From positions 5,091,501 to 5,155,500 of the forward strand of contig NC_092602.1 of the NCBI RefSeq assembly GCF_047663525.1: a stretch of DNA of 64,000 nt. The letters are read 5' to 3'. The notes below the pieces were generated by a model. The model did not search any database, was not told where the DNA came from, and saw only the letters and a list, made by a program, of their open reading frames with translations. This DNA comes from Anas platyrhynchos. Lineage: Eukaryota; Chordata; Aves; Anseriformes; Anatidae. The position numbers and the translations under genes were made by a program. Positions 36,401 through 51,400 of this stretch are shown here, piece by piece. Numbering within the stretch: the stretch's first letter is position 1; each line of letters opens with the position of its first letter.

Positions 36401-39400
36401 TTGCAGAGGAATTTCTTCCAGGACATCAGGAAGTCAATGCAAACAAGGAGGCCAACCAAAACGATCGATAGGTCCTGACCTGTTCTGGCACTAGCTCCTC
36501 ACTGTCTCCTTGCGACTGGGCTGTGAGGACCCATTTCCAAAGGAGGTGAACAGAGCTGCTCATCGCATTGGTGCTGAGCAACGCCTTTGAGCCATCAGCC
36601 TGGCCCAAAATCTGCTTTATAAAACCGGAGCCGCCTTCGGGTCGATGCCTCGGTGCAGTGCTGGCACCACCACACATCCAAGAGTAACCTGAAATAGGTT
36701 TTGTTTGCAAAATTCCATTGGGAAACAAATACTACTTGTTCCTTTGCAGCACAAAGCCACGTAGGTTCCTAGCAGTGCATGTGTGATGAATTTTGACCCA
36801 CCTGATGTTATCTGCTCCCTTTCCTGTGCAGCGTTCAAGTACCAGCCTGCATGGAGAGCAGGCATTGCAGCCCATTAATGCATGGGAAGGATCTCTGCTG
36901 TTTTGAAAGAAAAGCACTGGGAAAGCACAAAGTATTTTTATAATGATGACTGCAGTCCAGCCATCAAAAATTTTATTGCTGCAATTAGAAAACGATGATG
37001 TTACCAGTCAATAACTCTGGGCAGCAAATGCTGCGCTCTCTCTGGCTTGCCGTCATTCTCTCTTTCCGGCACATATGGGATTGTCTGATTACCCCATCAC
37101 CTAAACAACTCCAACACACCACTAAGTCAGGCAACAAAGACGGGCTGAAAGCACATAGCAAGACAGGGTTTAAGCTCAAAAGAGTGTGAAGACAGTGTAG
37201 AAACGGCAACTGAAATACAGGACGTGATAAAAGCAGGATGCCACACTACCCCAGCTAGAGAGCACCAACCCTGCAGATACTGCACAAAAAAGGAGCCAGC
37301 AATCGCAGCTGGCTATAAATCCAGCGGGCACTGCAATAAAGGATTAAAAAGTGAGCTAAAAAAAGTGAATAAATTCAGGGTTCCATGGGCAGAGCAGTGC
37401 TATCTGAGACACGTGCCGTGCTTTCCGATCAGTCCCCACCAGCCCGTGCCCAGTTTGGGATTCTGCACTCCAAAAACAGATGTGACCGTAAAAAGCCATC
37501 CATGCAAACAATAGCAGGGCTGGAAAACAACCTGCAGAGAGACCGAAATACGATTTCTGCAGAGCAGAAGGGAATGATCTGTTCTCAGTGTCCACAACAG
37601 AATGGAGAAGAAGCCAAGAGCCTCGGTTACTGCATGTGGGGCTTTTACTCAGCTGGGCAGCTGAGCTCCCCACTACAATTACTTTCTGTCCCCACTCCTC
37701 AGAGAGAAAGGGGGAGAAAATATGATGAAGAGGGCTCAGGGGTTGAGGTAAGGACAAGGAGCACTCAACAATATCGTCACGGGCAAAACAGACTCAGCAC
37801 AGGGAGATGAATGTAATTCAGTACCTATTACTAACATGCTGGAGCAGTGAGAAACAAAGAAAACAAACTAAAAACACCTTCCCCCCACCCCTCCTTCTTC
37901 CACCTTCTCTCCCTGTTGCTCCTTCACGGTCCCTCTCTGCCCCTGCTCCCTGTGGGGTCCCTCCCACGGGATGCCGTCCTTCCCAAACTGAGCCTGTGGG
38001 GGCTGCCCACAGGCAGCAGCTCTTCAAAAACTGCTCCCACACGGCTCCATACCACGGGGTCCATCCCCCAGGAGCAAACTGCTCCAGCATGGGTCCCCCA
38101 TGGGTGGCAGCTCCCTCCAGACCCCCTGCTCCTGCGTGGGCTCCTACTCAGTGCTGCTCCAACGTGTCTTCAAAGCAGATTTCTTAAAAAGCTCCCCAAA
38201 ACTCTCTTCCAGAGAAGCCAGGAGGACTTTCTTTGCAAGCAGATCGTGGCACGCTTGCTTTAGGAGGAGGCAGGGTGAGGGCCCGCTCTCCATTGCCAGA
38301 GGAACACGCCAGCAGCCACCAGAACCACCTGGCTGAGCTTGGACCTGCTGAACCAGAGCTGAACATCCCTAAGAGCAGAGCTGGCAGGGAGCACAACTGG
38401 AGATGAAAACAAATCCACAGCTGATGCTATTGTTCCAACGGTGGCAAGTTGGCTGCGTCAGGCACAGCCAAATGCCCCTTCCTGTCCCCAACAGCCGGTT
38501 CTGAATAAAAATGAAAAAAAAAAAAAAAAGGAACGGTTGTGAAGGTGTGATTACAGGGAAATAACCATTCATTACCAGGAAATTGTCCGCTCACACTGCA
38601 CATCACATCGCCGGGAAAGAAAAAAAAAAAGAAAAAAAAAGGCCTGATAAAAATAGAAAATTTTCGTTATACAACTGGGAACAGCATCGACACACTGCGT
38701 ACTGACCTGAGCAGCGGGGCCAGCTCAGGGCACAACGCTCTGCTTTGCTGTGTTACCGCCTGCCTCCTCATCTGCAATACCGCTAATTGTGGTCCCCAGA
38801 GGCTGCTGCTTTGCTTCATCCACACCTGCACAACTGGCCAGGATGTCCTAACTGAAAGCAGGACACCCTGCCAGCCCCAGCACCCCCAGCTGGATGGACC
38901 AAGGAGACCGGTGGGTGCCCAGCACACCTCCAAGGGGCGCCACGTCACAGCTGATCAAGCCTTTAAATAACTAGGAAGAAAAATACGTTTCTGGTGAGCC
39001 CTGTGCTGGTGAGGATCTGCACGGGGAAGCCACGATGGAGGAGACGTCTCCATGGAGCATCTCGCAGCACCGAGCCCAGGATCCCAGCACAGACCCCGAC
39101 AGCACAGCCCCGGATCCTCCCTCCTGGGGTTTGGCCCAGGGAGCTCACGGGGCTCACAGGGCTCTACCAAATCCCAAATCTACCAAATGCACATCAGAGC
39201 ACCCCAACTCTCAGGCTAGATTCCTATCAGCAACACGGAAGCAAAAACCTCCGTGACCCATTCTCAGTCTTGGGCCAACAAGATCTGTGTCAAGACGCTT
39301 GTTACTAATTTACACTTTACTAAAGCATCCTTGCTCTAATTTCCAGGTAATCTCCGAGCTCACAACCAACACACAGCCCGAGACAGCTCTGCAGGGAGGA

Positions 39401-42400
39401 CTGGCAGTCCCCAAGGCTTCAGGGCTATTGCCAAGCTGGCTGCTGAACACTCAGCCACACAGACAGCGTTGTCATAAATAAGTGAGCATCGTTTGCTCTT
39501 GTCAAACAGACCAACAAAGCACGTGGGGAAAAACAACATCCAAACTTTGTTATTTAATCACATCTGTCTGGAATTTACACCAGTCCCGCAGCCCGGCGTT
39601 GCCCCCAGCAAGGGTACAGGAGCCCCGTTGCAGAGCTGGACAGGATTCCGGCAGATCAGCAAAATCACCACTGGGGTTGGCTTGTTTTGCTTTGTGAGTT
39701 TTTTTTTGAGACGAAAACCCACTGGAAAGCTCCCTCCACATGCCCACAGGTCGCCAGGAGTTGCCCCACCGCGGCATGGGGTGCCCCAGCTCCCATCCCT
39801 GCCTCCTCTTCCCCAGCACCCTGCACGCGGCTATTTAAAACCACCCAAGGTCTCGGGTAGCCTCCGAGCACGTCACCGAACGTACATTTTTAATGATGCT
39901 CAGATGTTTTCCAGCCGCAGGCCTGGCTACGATTTCAGCAGAGCAAGGAGCAGAGCTGCTGTGAGGAGCAGCCTCCCCTCCTCGCACCCAGGAGCGGAAG
40001 GAACGGGGAACACTGCTGGCAGCACAGCTGGGTGTTAATTAAAATAATAATTAAAAAAAAAGTCTTTTTCTGGCCGTTTCCTGTCAGCAGGGAAAACACA
40101 GCCTGCCCCAGGCTCTCTCTTCTTCCCAAAGCCGGTCGGAGATGGACAGAGGACGCTCCGACGCTCCCGTCAGCTCTCTGCTTCCCTGCCAGCCCTCAGT
40201 AACATGAACGAAGTGACAGGGGACCATGCTCCCGGGAGGCGAACAGCGATGCAAACGTAAGCAAGGAGGAGGTCACAGGGCTGTGACAGCTCTGTCCCCG
40301 CGGAACCATGGCCACAGCAGGACCAGGAATAGGGCAGGAAAATTTGTCAGTCCTGGGGGCTTCAAACTGCTCGCCCCAGCGACACAGCCTGTCCTGAAAC
40401 CTCCGCTTCTGCAGCGCTGTCCGGAGCAGCTCAGGAAACGACGAGCTTTTTTCCTGCCAAACGCAATGGATAACGCACATCCCACACAGTTGTGTCCCTA
40501 CAGACTTGTAAGCTCAGCTCAGCTGGCTGCACAAGCAAAGATTTTGGAGAAACCATCACAGAGCTGCCCATGCTGAGCTGTCAGGCAGCGCGACACGAAC
40601 ACCGACCCGTTAACGCGTGCCCTTATGCGTGTTTATATCTGCCTGAGCCACCTCTGCTCAGCTTACCCATGTGTAAGAGGATCAGAGCTGGTGTCAGTTA
40701 CCCACCTTCTTCCAGTTCCACATGGGTCAGGAAGGGTCAGTGGAAACAGAGGGATGTGAGCGACCTGGAAATCTCTCAGCCCCTTTGTTCCACCAAGTAA
40801 CGGAGAGCCCCAGGCACAGAGAGGGTGAAAGCAGCTCACGAGCAGTCCTGAGGAGTCTGCCCTGAGCTCTTTTCCCACTGCTCCTGCTTTTGGTTTCAAG
40901 CCCTGTTCCTGCAGTACTCACAAGCAGGCACGGCTACACCCCGCAGCACACACCTCCACCAGCCTCGCTGCAAGCACTGGGCTGCCAGGACAGACTTTGT
41001 AAGGCTTTGAACTGGAAGGAAAGACAAAGCTTTTATTAGTCCCTTAATAAAGAACAAGCAACAGACAGCAAAAGGGTGAAACCCCAGAAAAATACAGAAT
41101 TTCACCCAAGAGACCTTTCACCGAGCGAGGAACGCAGCAAAGCTGCAGGTACCGATGAGGGGGTTGCACAGCACCGCACCCAGCTCGCTGCCGAGCCACT
41201 CCTGCTCCAACACTGAGTGCACGATGCGCCAGGGCAGTGGCACGAAGACGAAGCACCTATTTCCTTCCTAAAGCTTCGTGTTTCTGCTAAATATCACTGA
41301 GAGATTAAAGCACCACCTCTGAGGATGCTTCGGCACAGAGCGCAGGCACATGGCCGCTTTCACCCTGGGCAGCTCTGCTGCCTTCCCTTCCTCCTCCCTT
41401 CTTCTCTCCTCTTTCTGGGCAGCGAGTCTTCCCAAACACAGCAGGGCAGGCAGGAAACAAAGCACCAAACTCCTCGAGGGGGGCAAAAGAAAAATCATGA
41501 ATGGGCAAACAGCCCGAAGAGCTCGCTTCCTACAAACAGAAAGAGAATTTTATCAGTCCCGCTCGGTGACAAATCACGGGCAGGGCTCAAAGCAAGTGAC
41601 AGCGCTCAGCATCCCCACAGCCTGGCAGCCCGTGGCTGTGGTCGGAGCCTCTCTGCCACCCCCTGAGCCAACTGCCAACGTGGGGTCCCTCCCGACAGAA
41701 CCTCAGCAGCAAGGTGACGCTCCAGAAGCTTGCAAGGTGCAACGAAAGCAATCTGTTCTCGGCTGCCTCTCCATCTTTCACAACCACGGGTGCCATCGCC
41801 TCAGTGCTGCTGCAGGGGAGAGCTGCTTGAAGGAAAGAGTCCAGGAGACAGAAAATGTTTTCCAAAGCTTTCCAAACGCTCTGGTCTTAACAGAAAATAA
41901 TAACCCGCTAAAGAAGGCAGAGTCTTTCTTGCTGGTGCCCTTGATGACCTGATGCAAAGCCAGTGCAAGGGGCTCCAGGAGGCTTCGCCAGACATCACGG
42001 CACTATCTGGGCCTGCCTCCAACACCTCTGTCTCCTGGAGCAGGTTTCTGCCTTCAGTTCCAGCGTGAGGCTTTATATTTTGAAGGTGAGGAATGCAGCC
42101 AGCACAGGAACGTGCCCTAAGCAGCCAGGAACACCTGCAAGAACCTGCTGTACCGCGTCACCTGCCAGCTTGGCACAGGCGTGAAGAATTCAGCCATTAA
42201 ATGCTCTCTTTGTGATGGAGAGACCTTCCCAGCCCCGTGCTGCAGTGCTTTGGGGTTTTGTTCAGAAGAGGTGCATCCGAAGTGCTCCTGCCACAGTCAC
42301 GCTCACTGCCTCCAGGCAGAACCCAGCCCTGCAGCCACGCACTGCTCGGGTAAGGGGCGAAGGTATTACTTGTGAGCTGGAAGGAGCAAAGCAAGCTGTT

Positions 42401-45400
42401 CCCTCGGGGTTGGATGCTGACCCAGCCAGCTCCAGACACTATCGGAGCTGCTCTGCCCATCACTGCCTTCAGTGACCTTGTCCCATCATCGGTTCCCTTC
42501 TGGGAAGGGGCGAGGCACAGCGCCCTTTAACTGAGCCAGCCCTGTGCTGTCCAAGTCCGTGCCAGGCCCAGGGCAACCAGGGAGCCTCAGTTTGCACCTT
42601 GAGGCTCCTCAGGGTTTGTCCACCCCTGCAGTGAGCCCGCATTACTCACCAAACTCCACTCTGCATCCTTCCCCCTGGTGACCGGCTTAGTTTTCTGTTG
42701 GATGAGTGAGTGTGAAGCCAGTTTTAATCCCATGAATTACAGGCACAGCAGCAATAATTTCATCTCCGCAGGACTACAAGGCAGGAAGGGCGGTGGCTCA
42801 CTAATGTTTGGCCACATGCTACTCTCCACACAGCAGTTACTATCCAGGACTTAGTGGAAATACATCCTCTAAACCAGAAATTTGCCCCTGGAATTGCTCA
42901 TCCATCATCTACCCCCAATCCGGGTTTGGCCGGGAACCGCACACCCACAGAGCCAGGCAGTTCACTGACGCAGCATATTCTCCCCCAGAAGTGCTGTGCT
43001 GGCCTTCAGCGCAGCCTCGTCAGTAAAGAAGCAAAAAATAAATCCATTTGAGCTGTACACGGGGCCCCTATTTGCAGATCCATGTGGATGGAGCTCAGGG
43101 TTCATCTCCGCTCCTTCCAGTTCTAGAAACCGTTTCCAGTCCCTAATTACAGCACCAGGCTGTCAAGACGGCCGCTTCCTCCCTAATTACTCTTTGTGTG
43201 GAAGACACAGCTAATAAGCCCGCATTGTTAGTGGCTGCTGCTGATTAGCTCTGGCGAGGAGAACATCTCCTGCCTGGCACTGCGCGGCTCTGGCACCAGG
43301 AGCGCACGAATCTCCGCCAGCACCTGCGTGCCCTCGGGCTCCTCCACGCCACGCGCACGTGTGCAGGAAGAGATCTCCACGGCGGTTATAAATGAACGGG
43401 AAAGGGGCAGAGAGTCCCTCTTCTGCTTTCTTGTAGCCCCCTTTAGGGGCTGAAAGGCCTCTATGAGGTCTCCCCAGAGCCTTCTCATCTGCAGGCTGAA
43501 CAAAGCCAACTCCCTCAGCCTGTCTTCATAGGAGAGCTGCTCCAGCCCTTTGATCATCCTCATGGCCTCCTCTGGACTCTCTCTGACAGGTCCCTGTCCT
43601 TCTTGTGCTGGGGGCCCCAGAGCTGAACGCAGGGCCCCAGGTGGGGTCTCACGAGAAGAAGGGGAGAATCACCCTTCTGGGGTCATTCAGAGGGAAGCAA
43701 CAGGGGATTTGTCGTCTCCTTGTGCCTTGACACCTCGGTGAGATGCCTTTCCAGCAAACGTGCTACCCAGAGAGACTCCATCACATAGAAGTGGTATGGA
43801 GACATGCCTGTGATTTTCACACGTCAGGTATCAGATATTGCTGCCTATTTTTGGCTTCATCTGCTCTTGGCTGGCTATGCCAAGGAAAGAGGTGTCGTAA
43901 CTCTCACACAACAGCCTCCCTAGGAGATTTCTAAATAAATCTGGAAGAAGGCTGAATCAACACTTCTGCTTTTGGAAGCAGGCTACAGCGCTGTCCATCA
44001 CCAAGCGAGCACAGCACTGCTTCCTGCTGGCCACCTGCATGTGGCCATCAACGCAGCCTTACTTCCATAGCAAGAGGGATCTGCGCACCAGTCCTAAACA
44101 GCTGTCGAAGCAGCTTCTAGCTCAGCCATAAAATAAACAAACTGCTGTGCAGCTGTAGAAGTGTCCTTCCTGCATTTAGCTTATGTCCTGGTTAGAAGAG
44201 ACTGACCCGTGTGTGTGTGCCGTGAGCCCACAGCGCTGGGAGCTCGGCCAGCAGTGCACAGGCAGCAGCAGCCCAGGACCTGACCTCCATCAGGAGGCCG
44301 CCCGTGTCCTCACCGAGTGCTAACGGCAGGCTGCTCCTGCTGACATTTCAGAGCAGGGTCACCAAATGCTCCAAAAGGACCCGGCAGGGCCGTTTCTGCT
44401 GCAGCTTTCCTTGGAAGCTGGATTGTGCCATAAAGAGCACAGGGCGTCTGTGCAAGGCAGCGTCACCTTTCCCGTGGCGCAGGACAAGGTGCTCGGCACC
44501 TCGGTGCTCCCCCATCGATCTGGCCAATGTCACCAAAGCCAAGCCACGATCTCCCTGGCTCTACTGGAACAGGATCAAGACACGAATGGAGAAGAGCGCT
44601 GAACATCTCCTTGCTTCCATTTCCACCTCTTTCTGTCGCTCTGCAAGGTCTGCGTTGGTTTCGCCTTGCAGACACAAGGGAACCCAGCAGAAACCACTGC
44701 TCGGAAGGCATCTCCTGCCCACAAAAGGTCTCTGGTCTCATTAGAAGCCATCAGCATTTTAATCGTACCTCAAATGGTTCCTTTTCAGCGAGACAAACAG
44801 AGTTAAAGCCTTTCTATTTTTTTGTAGAAAACAGCTATTACAATACAATGATTTTTAAGTGAGAAGCAAGGGATCCTTGGGAAATATCTTCCTCACTTTG
44901 GGAAAACGCATTTCCTTTTCCAAGCAGAACCAGCTTACCAGGGACTCCTTCACAGCACAGCCTGCACATTACATCTTTACAGCAAATTAATTTGAACAGC
45001 CAGTGTTTTCTGGCCTTTGGGGTTCAGCTTTTGTTGCTAAAACACGCCAATATCTGCATTTTCCTCCCGGTTCTCCTTCACCACCTGCCTGTGCAGCACT
45101 CCCCTGCAACCTGAGGCTGTCAGGCACCACGTGGGCGTTTTGCACGTTTAATACAACCCGGTTCACATCTCGCACGTGCTGTCCTGTGATCCACATTCCC
45201 AGAAGACCGTGAGGATGCCCAGCTGCTGCAAGAGCCTCGGGGCTGGACACGAGCCTCATTTGGGCTTAAGGCACTTTGCTCCCCACTGGAGCCAACTTAC
45301 ACAAAGCAGCCACATGCACCTGAGCTCTGCCAGTCCTCACATCATCAGCTGGAGAGGAAAACCAAAGGAAAGGAGGGGACAATCTGCATTTGATTAATAA

Positions 45401-48400
45401 AAAAACAACAAAACACTTTTTTTTTGTCATCTGCCTGAAGACTGCTGTAAATCCTCAAATGCCAGGATTTTGATCTGACCTATTTGCATCTCTCCCTTCC
45501 ATGCCTTTTGTTTTAAGGAAATTACATTTAGGTAAAATAACTTGCTGTGAAATGAGGCTTGGGAGCAGGACAGAGACACCTCCACGAGCAGGGACCACAC
45601 CAAGGGGAGGCTGATGCTGTGCAGCGCTCTGCAGCCACCTTCCCACCGTGTGTTAATAAAAATAAAACGGGGCCAGCGTTTGCAGTAAGGAAGCGGTGAG
45701 CTTAACCACCTGTAGCTACCAAAGACAAGATGACATCTCACCTCTCTTTTGATAGCCAGGAATGGAAATTCCAAGGCCGAGCAAGTCCTGGGGCTTCCTC
45801 GTGGTCAGCAGCGAGACACCAGCACACACAGGGCAAGCTGCCGATGACCCCGGCACCTATCTCAGAAGGAAGCAAACGTCTCTCCAGAGGTGCCCGGTTC
45901 TTTACGAACCCCCAAAGGAAGCCCAAGTTCACCAGATCAGGCTCACACTTCAGGCTCATACTGAGAGTCACCCCAGCTTCCCCCAGCAGCATAAACCCAA
46001 AGCTGATCCTGGCGGAGCTCCAGAGAACCCCCCCACCCTCGCACCGCAGCTGAAATGAGTCCAGGAGAAGGCAGGGAGATGAGCACGGGTCCCAGTAGCA
46101 CCAGGTGGCTCCCGGCTGCCCACCAGCAGGTGATGCTGACACAGGGACACCCGCAGGACACTTCTGGCTGGCGAGCTGTGAGATGCCGAAGCACTGGCTG
46201 CACACAAGTGGTCTCGTTTTGTCTTAGCTGCAAAGTTTCTCCTAGAGCAAAGCAAACCTGTCTGATTTGCTGAAATCAAGTAATAAAGCTGACCAGGCCG
46301 TCTGTGGCAGGAATTAACTTGACACCACAAACAAATCAATTCTTTTTGATGTTTAAAGTGCACAAAATGAACAAAATGTCTTACAATTTAACCCCAAACA
46401 GACCAGGGTGCAGCACGCCCTCCCTGAAAGCCCCTTCCAGAAGCAAGGGGAGGTCTCACTCCGGGACGCACAGACCCCAGGGCTGCAGCCCTGCAGACTG
46501 CTGTCCCCACAGCTCCCAGGGGCTCTGCCGCACCACGGTGCCCCCCCCATCCCTCCCCACCATGCCGGGATGGCCACTGACCCTTGGGGAACTTGTTGAG
46601 GCAGGCGGAGTTGCAGAAGGAACGGACGGATCCTGACTCCCAGCAGCCCCGGCCCTTCATGCCCAGAGCGGGGCTGCGCTCGCGGAGGCTACACGCTGCA
46701 TGGCCGTTAGCTTCAGGATGGAGGAGGAAAAAATTAATAATAAAAAGAGAGAAGAAACTGTCCTGATTCAGCAATTGTCCTTATTCAGCAGGCAGCGACC
46801 CAGCCGCACGTCTCACATGGCCACTTCTCGCCCCACGCTGACAGCAGAGCACTACGGCACCGGCTCGCAGCAGCCACCAGACCCCGTGGTACCGGCATGC
46901 ACCACTGCTGGCTTCAGTACACACAGCAGCCCTTAACTCCATCTCTGCCAGGAAGAGGCATCCTCCCCCCCAAAAAGGGGGAAAATTCAGCCCCGGGTAG
47001 CAGCAAGGGCGGGATTTGCCACGGCCGTCTCCGGAACGATGCACAGCAGGCTACGGGAGATGCAGTCCAAAAACCAAAGGGATGCTGTTCTGTGCAGAGG
47101 ATGATATTTGGAAGCTTGTCCCTTTAAACGCTACTGGAGGTTATTTTTAGGACACTCACTTAAAATATACACCAGTATTCCTTCATTTTTCTAAGAACCT
47201 TCATTATACATTTTACTCACGCAGCTCTGTTTCGGATCACCCCGAGAGCCCCATAATGAAACCTCCACGGTTTGCACGCACGCCCCCCTGACGGCCGTTT
47301 TCTCGCCCCTCTGCTGCAGCAGGATTGGATTTTCCCAGCCTTTAATATTTTACTGCTCCCAGGGGCAGGTCCAGAGGCAAAATGCGGCACAAATCAGCGG
47401 CATGAGGAGCTGCAGCCAGCGCGGCACCGCGAGCCTTCAAACCGGCACGGCGCGGCGACCTGGGCACGCACCAAGAGCTTGCCAAGACTTTCAAGGCAAT
47501 CTGGGTGAAAAGAGGGCAAAATCTGGAAAATGAAGCTCTCAGCACACACTGCACTCTCAAGGGAGAAATAAAGCTGGCAACACACACACACTGCAATGTG
47601 TAACTTCGTGTGCTTACCCAACATATGCATCCATCTGCATTGGCTAAGAACCAGCCATTTTTCAAGGGAAAACCCACAAGCAACACAGGGACAGCAACTC
47701 TTAATTAGAGGGCCTTGATGGGATTTAGCTCCTAACGAGCACTCCTGCTTCTGCTATGGGATCTGAGAACCAGACGGAGCCGGGATCCGTGGTTTGACAC
47801 GAAGAGCACAGCCATCACACACGTACAGCCACAGAGAGCCTCCTGGACAGCTCCATGCCCACATGGACACACATCTGAACTCCTGGCAGCAGCTCGTGTA
47901 CACACCTATCGGCAGCAGAGCTGGGACTTCCTACAGCCCCCCAGCCCCCTGTTACACCAGAGCATTCCCTGGCAGGTCATGGCCACCGTCAGGCTCTGGC
48001 ACACGTGCCTGACCCCACCAAAACCTTTTCCTTGCCACGGGCAGCCGCGCACCCCAGCTCGTTACACCACAGCACTCCTCCTGCTGTGCTCCTGTAGGCA
48101 ATCCCCTTGCTCTAGGGGTGACTTAAGCACAAGTTCGTTATAATCCCGTGGCAGAAACTGCAAGGGGGGATTGTGGAAAGCAGAGATAAGATACTTCCCA
48201 TCAGCTTGAGGTTACTGAAGCTTTATAATCAGCTCTGCATCTCTTCTGCCAGCTGCCACGAGCCTCCTCCTGCAAATAGTTAAGTCACAGCCGCCGAGCT
48301 ACTCACCTGAATGCTTGAAGAATTAGTCTGAAGTCCCCTGCTTAAAAACAGATTGCAGATTTATCCCTGCATTTAATTCATTCCGCTCGAAACCAAGAGT

Positions 48401-51400
48401 TACCGAATAAAAGCCTTGGTCCCTGGCTCAGCAAAAGGCACCTGGGAAACACCACACGTCAAGGTGGAATTCCTGCTTGCTCGCTTTCCATGAGCAACAC
48501 CCAAAGGACCTGAATTAGGTGCCTGGTTTTGCATGCAGCAAAAGGTGGCAGTGGGCATGGGGGAGCCCAGGCAGACCAGGGTGGAGGCAGGAGGGGAACA
48601 CTCACGCACAGCCACGGCTCTACGTTCAGCTTCCCTCACAGCAAAGCTGGGCTGATGAAGGCAGCTTTGCCATTAGCCTGACCCCTTCGTCCTCGTTGGA
48701 TGAAATTCACAACCTTGAAGGAATTCTTTACCTGAATGTGCCTGCTAACACCCAAAACAACCAGACACCCAGGGGCTATGGACTTCAGCATCTCCTTTTG
48801 TCATCATTATTCACCTATCCTGGAAGCATCCATAGCCCTTGATCCTTCCACATCACTACATCTGTTTACAAAAACAACCACTAGAAATATCAGACAAATT
48901 AAAAAAAAAAAAAAAAATCCAGAGCTCTAATAGGATTAGTCGTACAAAACCAACTCAACTCCAGCTCATTCATTAGCCCATCAGAAACGCTGCAGGTCCG
49001 GCAGCTCCTGCCTGGCATAGGGCAGAGGCAGCACGGTGGAAGAGGTGTGTGAGGTCACCAGCCTGCACGCTGCTTGAGGTGCATCAACAACCTTCAGGTT
49101 GCCACCAAACGGTGGCAAAGCCCTTCCAGACATACTACACGCACAGGAACAAGCACAGCCACTCGAGCCACAAGCAGCAAAATTGAAGTGGCCCGATTCC
49201 CCCCACATCACAGCACTCTGCGCTTACACATCTCCGGATGGCGTTTCCACAGCCCCTCTCTTCCTCAGGCAGCACTTGGGATGGGCTGGGGATGTAGCAC
49301 TGAAGATCAGCATCAAAGATCAGCACCACGCAGCTCCGAGTGAGGCCGGCAGGGGCCCTGCAGGCTCCATACCCACCTTGCATCGCCTCGGTGTGCGCCG
49401 GCAGCCGTGGTCCAGCACATCAGGGTCGCCTGGGGATGGCAGCGGTGCCATCAGCCACCCTGCACCCGGAGGAACAGGACAGGAGACAGGTGTTGGGGAT
49501 TTGAGCTGTTCTGGCTTCAGGCTTTCTAAGGGATAAGCCCACACAAGCCCCTTTTCACAGCCCTCCTCTGGAGCGCGCTGGGCAGATTTGCGTTTTCAGA
49601 GGGACAAAAGCCACACAAAGACTGGCGCCCTGCCAAATCCCAAGCCCTCGCTTCAAACCCTACAGGAGGCAGCATGGCTTAAAATGATGCTGGTGAATTC
49701 TGTCTGCGTTGAAACACCATCTTTGCCCTTCACCAGACCCACACAAATATTCCAAAATCATACAAAACATCTGCCACCCGAATGCAGCCAGGACCCAGAC
49801 ACAGGAGAAGTGGGCGAAGTTAAACACAAGGAAATGGAGAATCCCGTGCCAGAAAGCACTGTGCACGGGTGCCAGTGAGAGGTGGCTGCGCTGCGGGACT
49901 GGAAGGGACACAGAGAAACACCCTTGTGCAGGCAGGCAGCACCAGGAGAGCCCTAGGGCACACTCGTCTGTCCACGCAGGGTTCTTCTCCAGCCCAGGGA
50001 CGTGCTGCTGCACACCAACGGGGCTGCTTCTGCCCCCTGCAGCCATGAGAGAGAATTGGTTGCCTTTCTCCCACGCAAAAACCTTCAGTGTGTTTGAAAA
50101 CACCAGTAACACCTCTGGAATCCCCTTCCTTGTCTTTTTTTTTTTTTTTAATTACTACTTCTTTCTTTCTCTTTTCCCTCATTACATTTCTCCTGGCTTT
50201 ACTAAATTTCACCTTACTGATATCAGACAACTCACCAACTTCCAACACCTCTTCTGACTCCTTCCGCTGTTCCCATCCTCGCTCCTAGAAGTCACTCATG
50301 CCATGCCTACGCAGCAAGAAAATCCTCCAGGCTTTCAAAAGGAAAACACAATTAGCATTTTAAAACTTTCTCCTGCCAACCAGGTAACACAATACCTCCT
50401 GCTGCACCTTCTCGCAAGTGCTGCGCATCAAAGGAAAAGTTATTTCAGAATTAAAAAGTAAAGAGGAATACAAGATGCACGCTATGTACACAGATGGACG
50501 TGGCAGCTTTGCTCCTCTGGCTCTTTAGACTTTCTCATTCCTCTTCTTTCCACGAGGAATTATTTTGCACTTCTGCCACAAGCTTATTCTTAGTAACACC
50601 TGAAAAGCAACCTCACCTCTGCATCTGGTGCTGGGGTTACCCAGCCCCTCACCATCCACGCTGCTGGATCCTCAGCCCCATCCCGCTGCTCCTGGGCTGC
50701 TGAGGTCACACCAGGACACCCAGAAGCGAGAGCACAACCCTTGCTCAAGGTGATGCAGGAGGAAACAGACCCCCAGGAGCCCTTTCTCTGGCTCTGCCCA
50801 AGGATCTGCTGCTGCTTTACATTTTGTTCCTTCCTCCCTTTAGCTTATTTCACTCAAGAAGTGCTGCTGGACCAAGAGCAGACACCCACGGGCTTACCCT
50901 GGGTTCTGAGGTGGGTTTGTGTGCTCCCAACGCTATCACGTTACGAACACCACCCATGCAATTTGCCCTGGAGATGGATAGAAAGAGTGATGGAAATAAC
51001 CTCCTGGTGCAAACAGCTGGAACAGCTAGCGTGCGGACCTTGCATTAAGGTGCTGATGGCTCTGCCCACGTACGGCTCAACCCCGGCTCTCTGTCACCAT
51101 GTCACAGCCTGGAATCTAGGCAGGAAACAAACTGTTAACAAATGCGTTTTATGCGCAGCTCGTCTGTTTGCATTTCTGCTCCTTTAGCCCGATTCTGCTC
51201 CTCTCAGCACTCGCATCAAGGGCGGCGAGGAACAACTCACACAGAGCTCAGAGGGGGCTAACGCAGAACGCGCAGAAATGGAAGGGGTGGGACCCTGTGT
51301 CTGAGCTACCCCAAGCTGCTGTTTATCCTCTCACATTGCAGAGCCTGACAGGAGGATTAAAACACACAGAAAACCACCCCTGAAAACAAAACATCTTGCC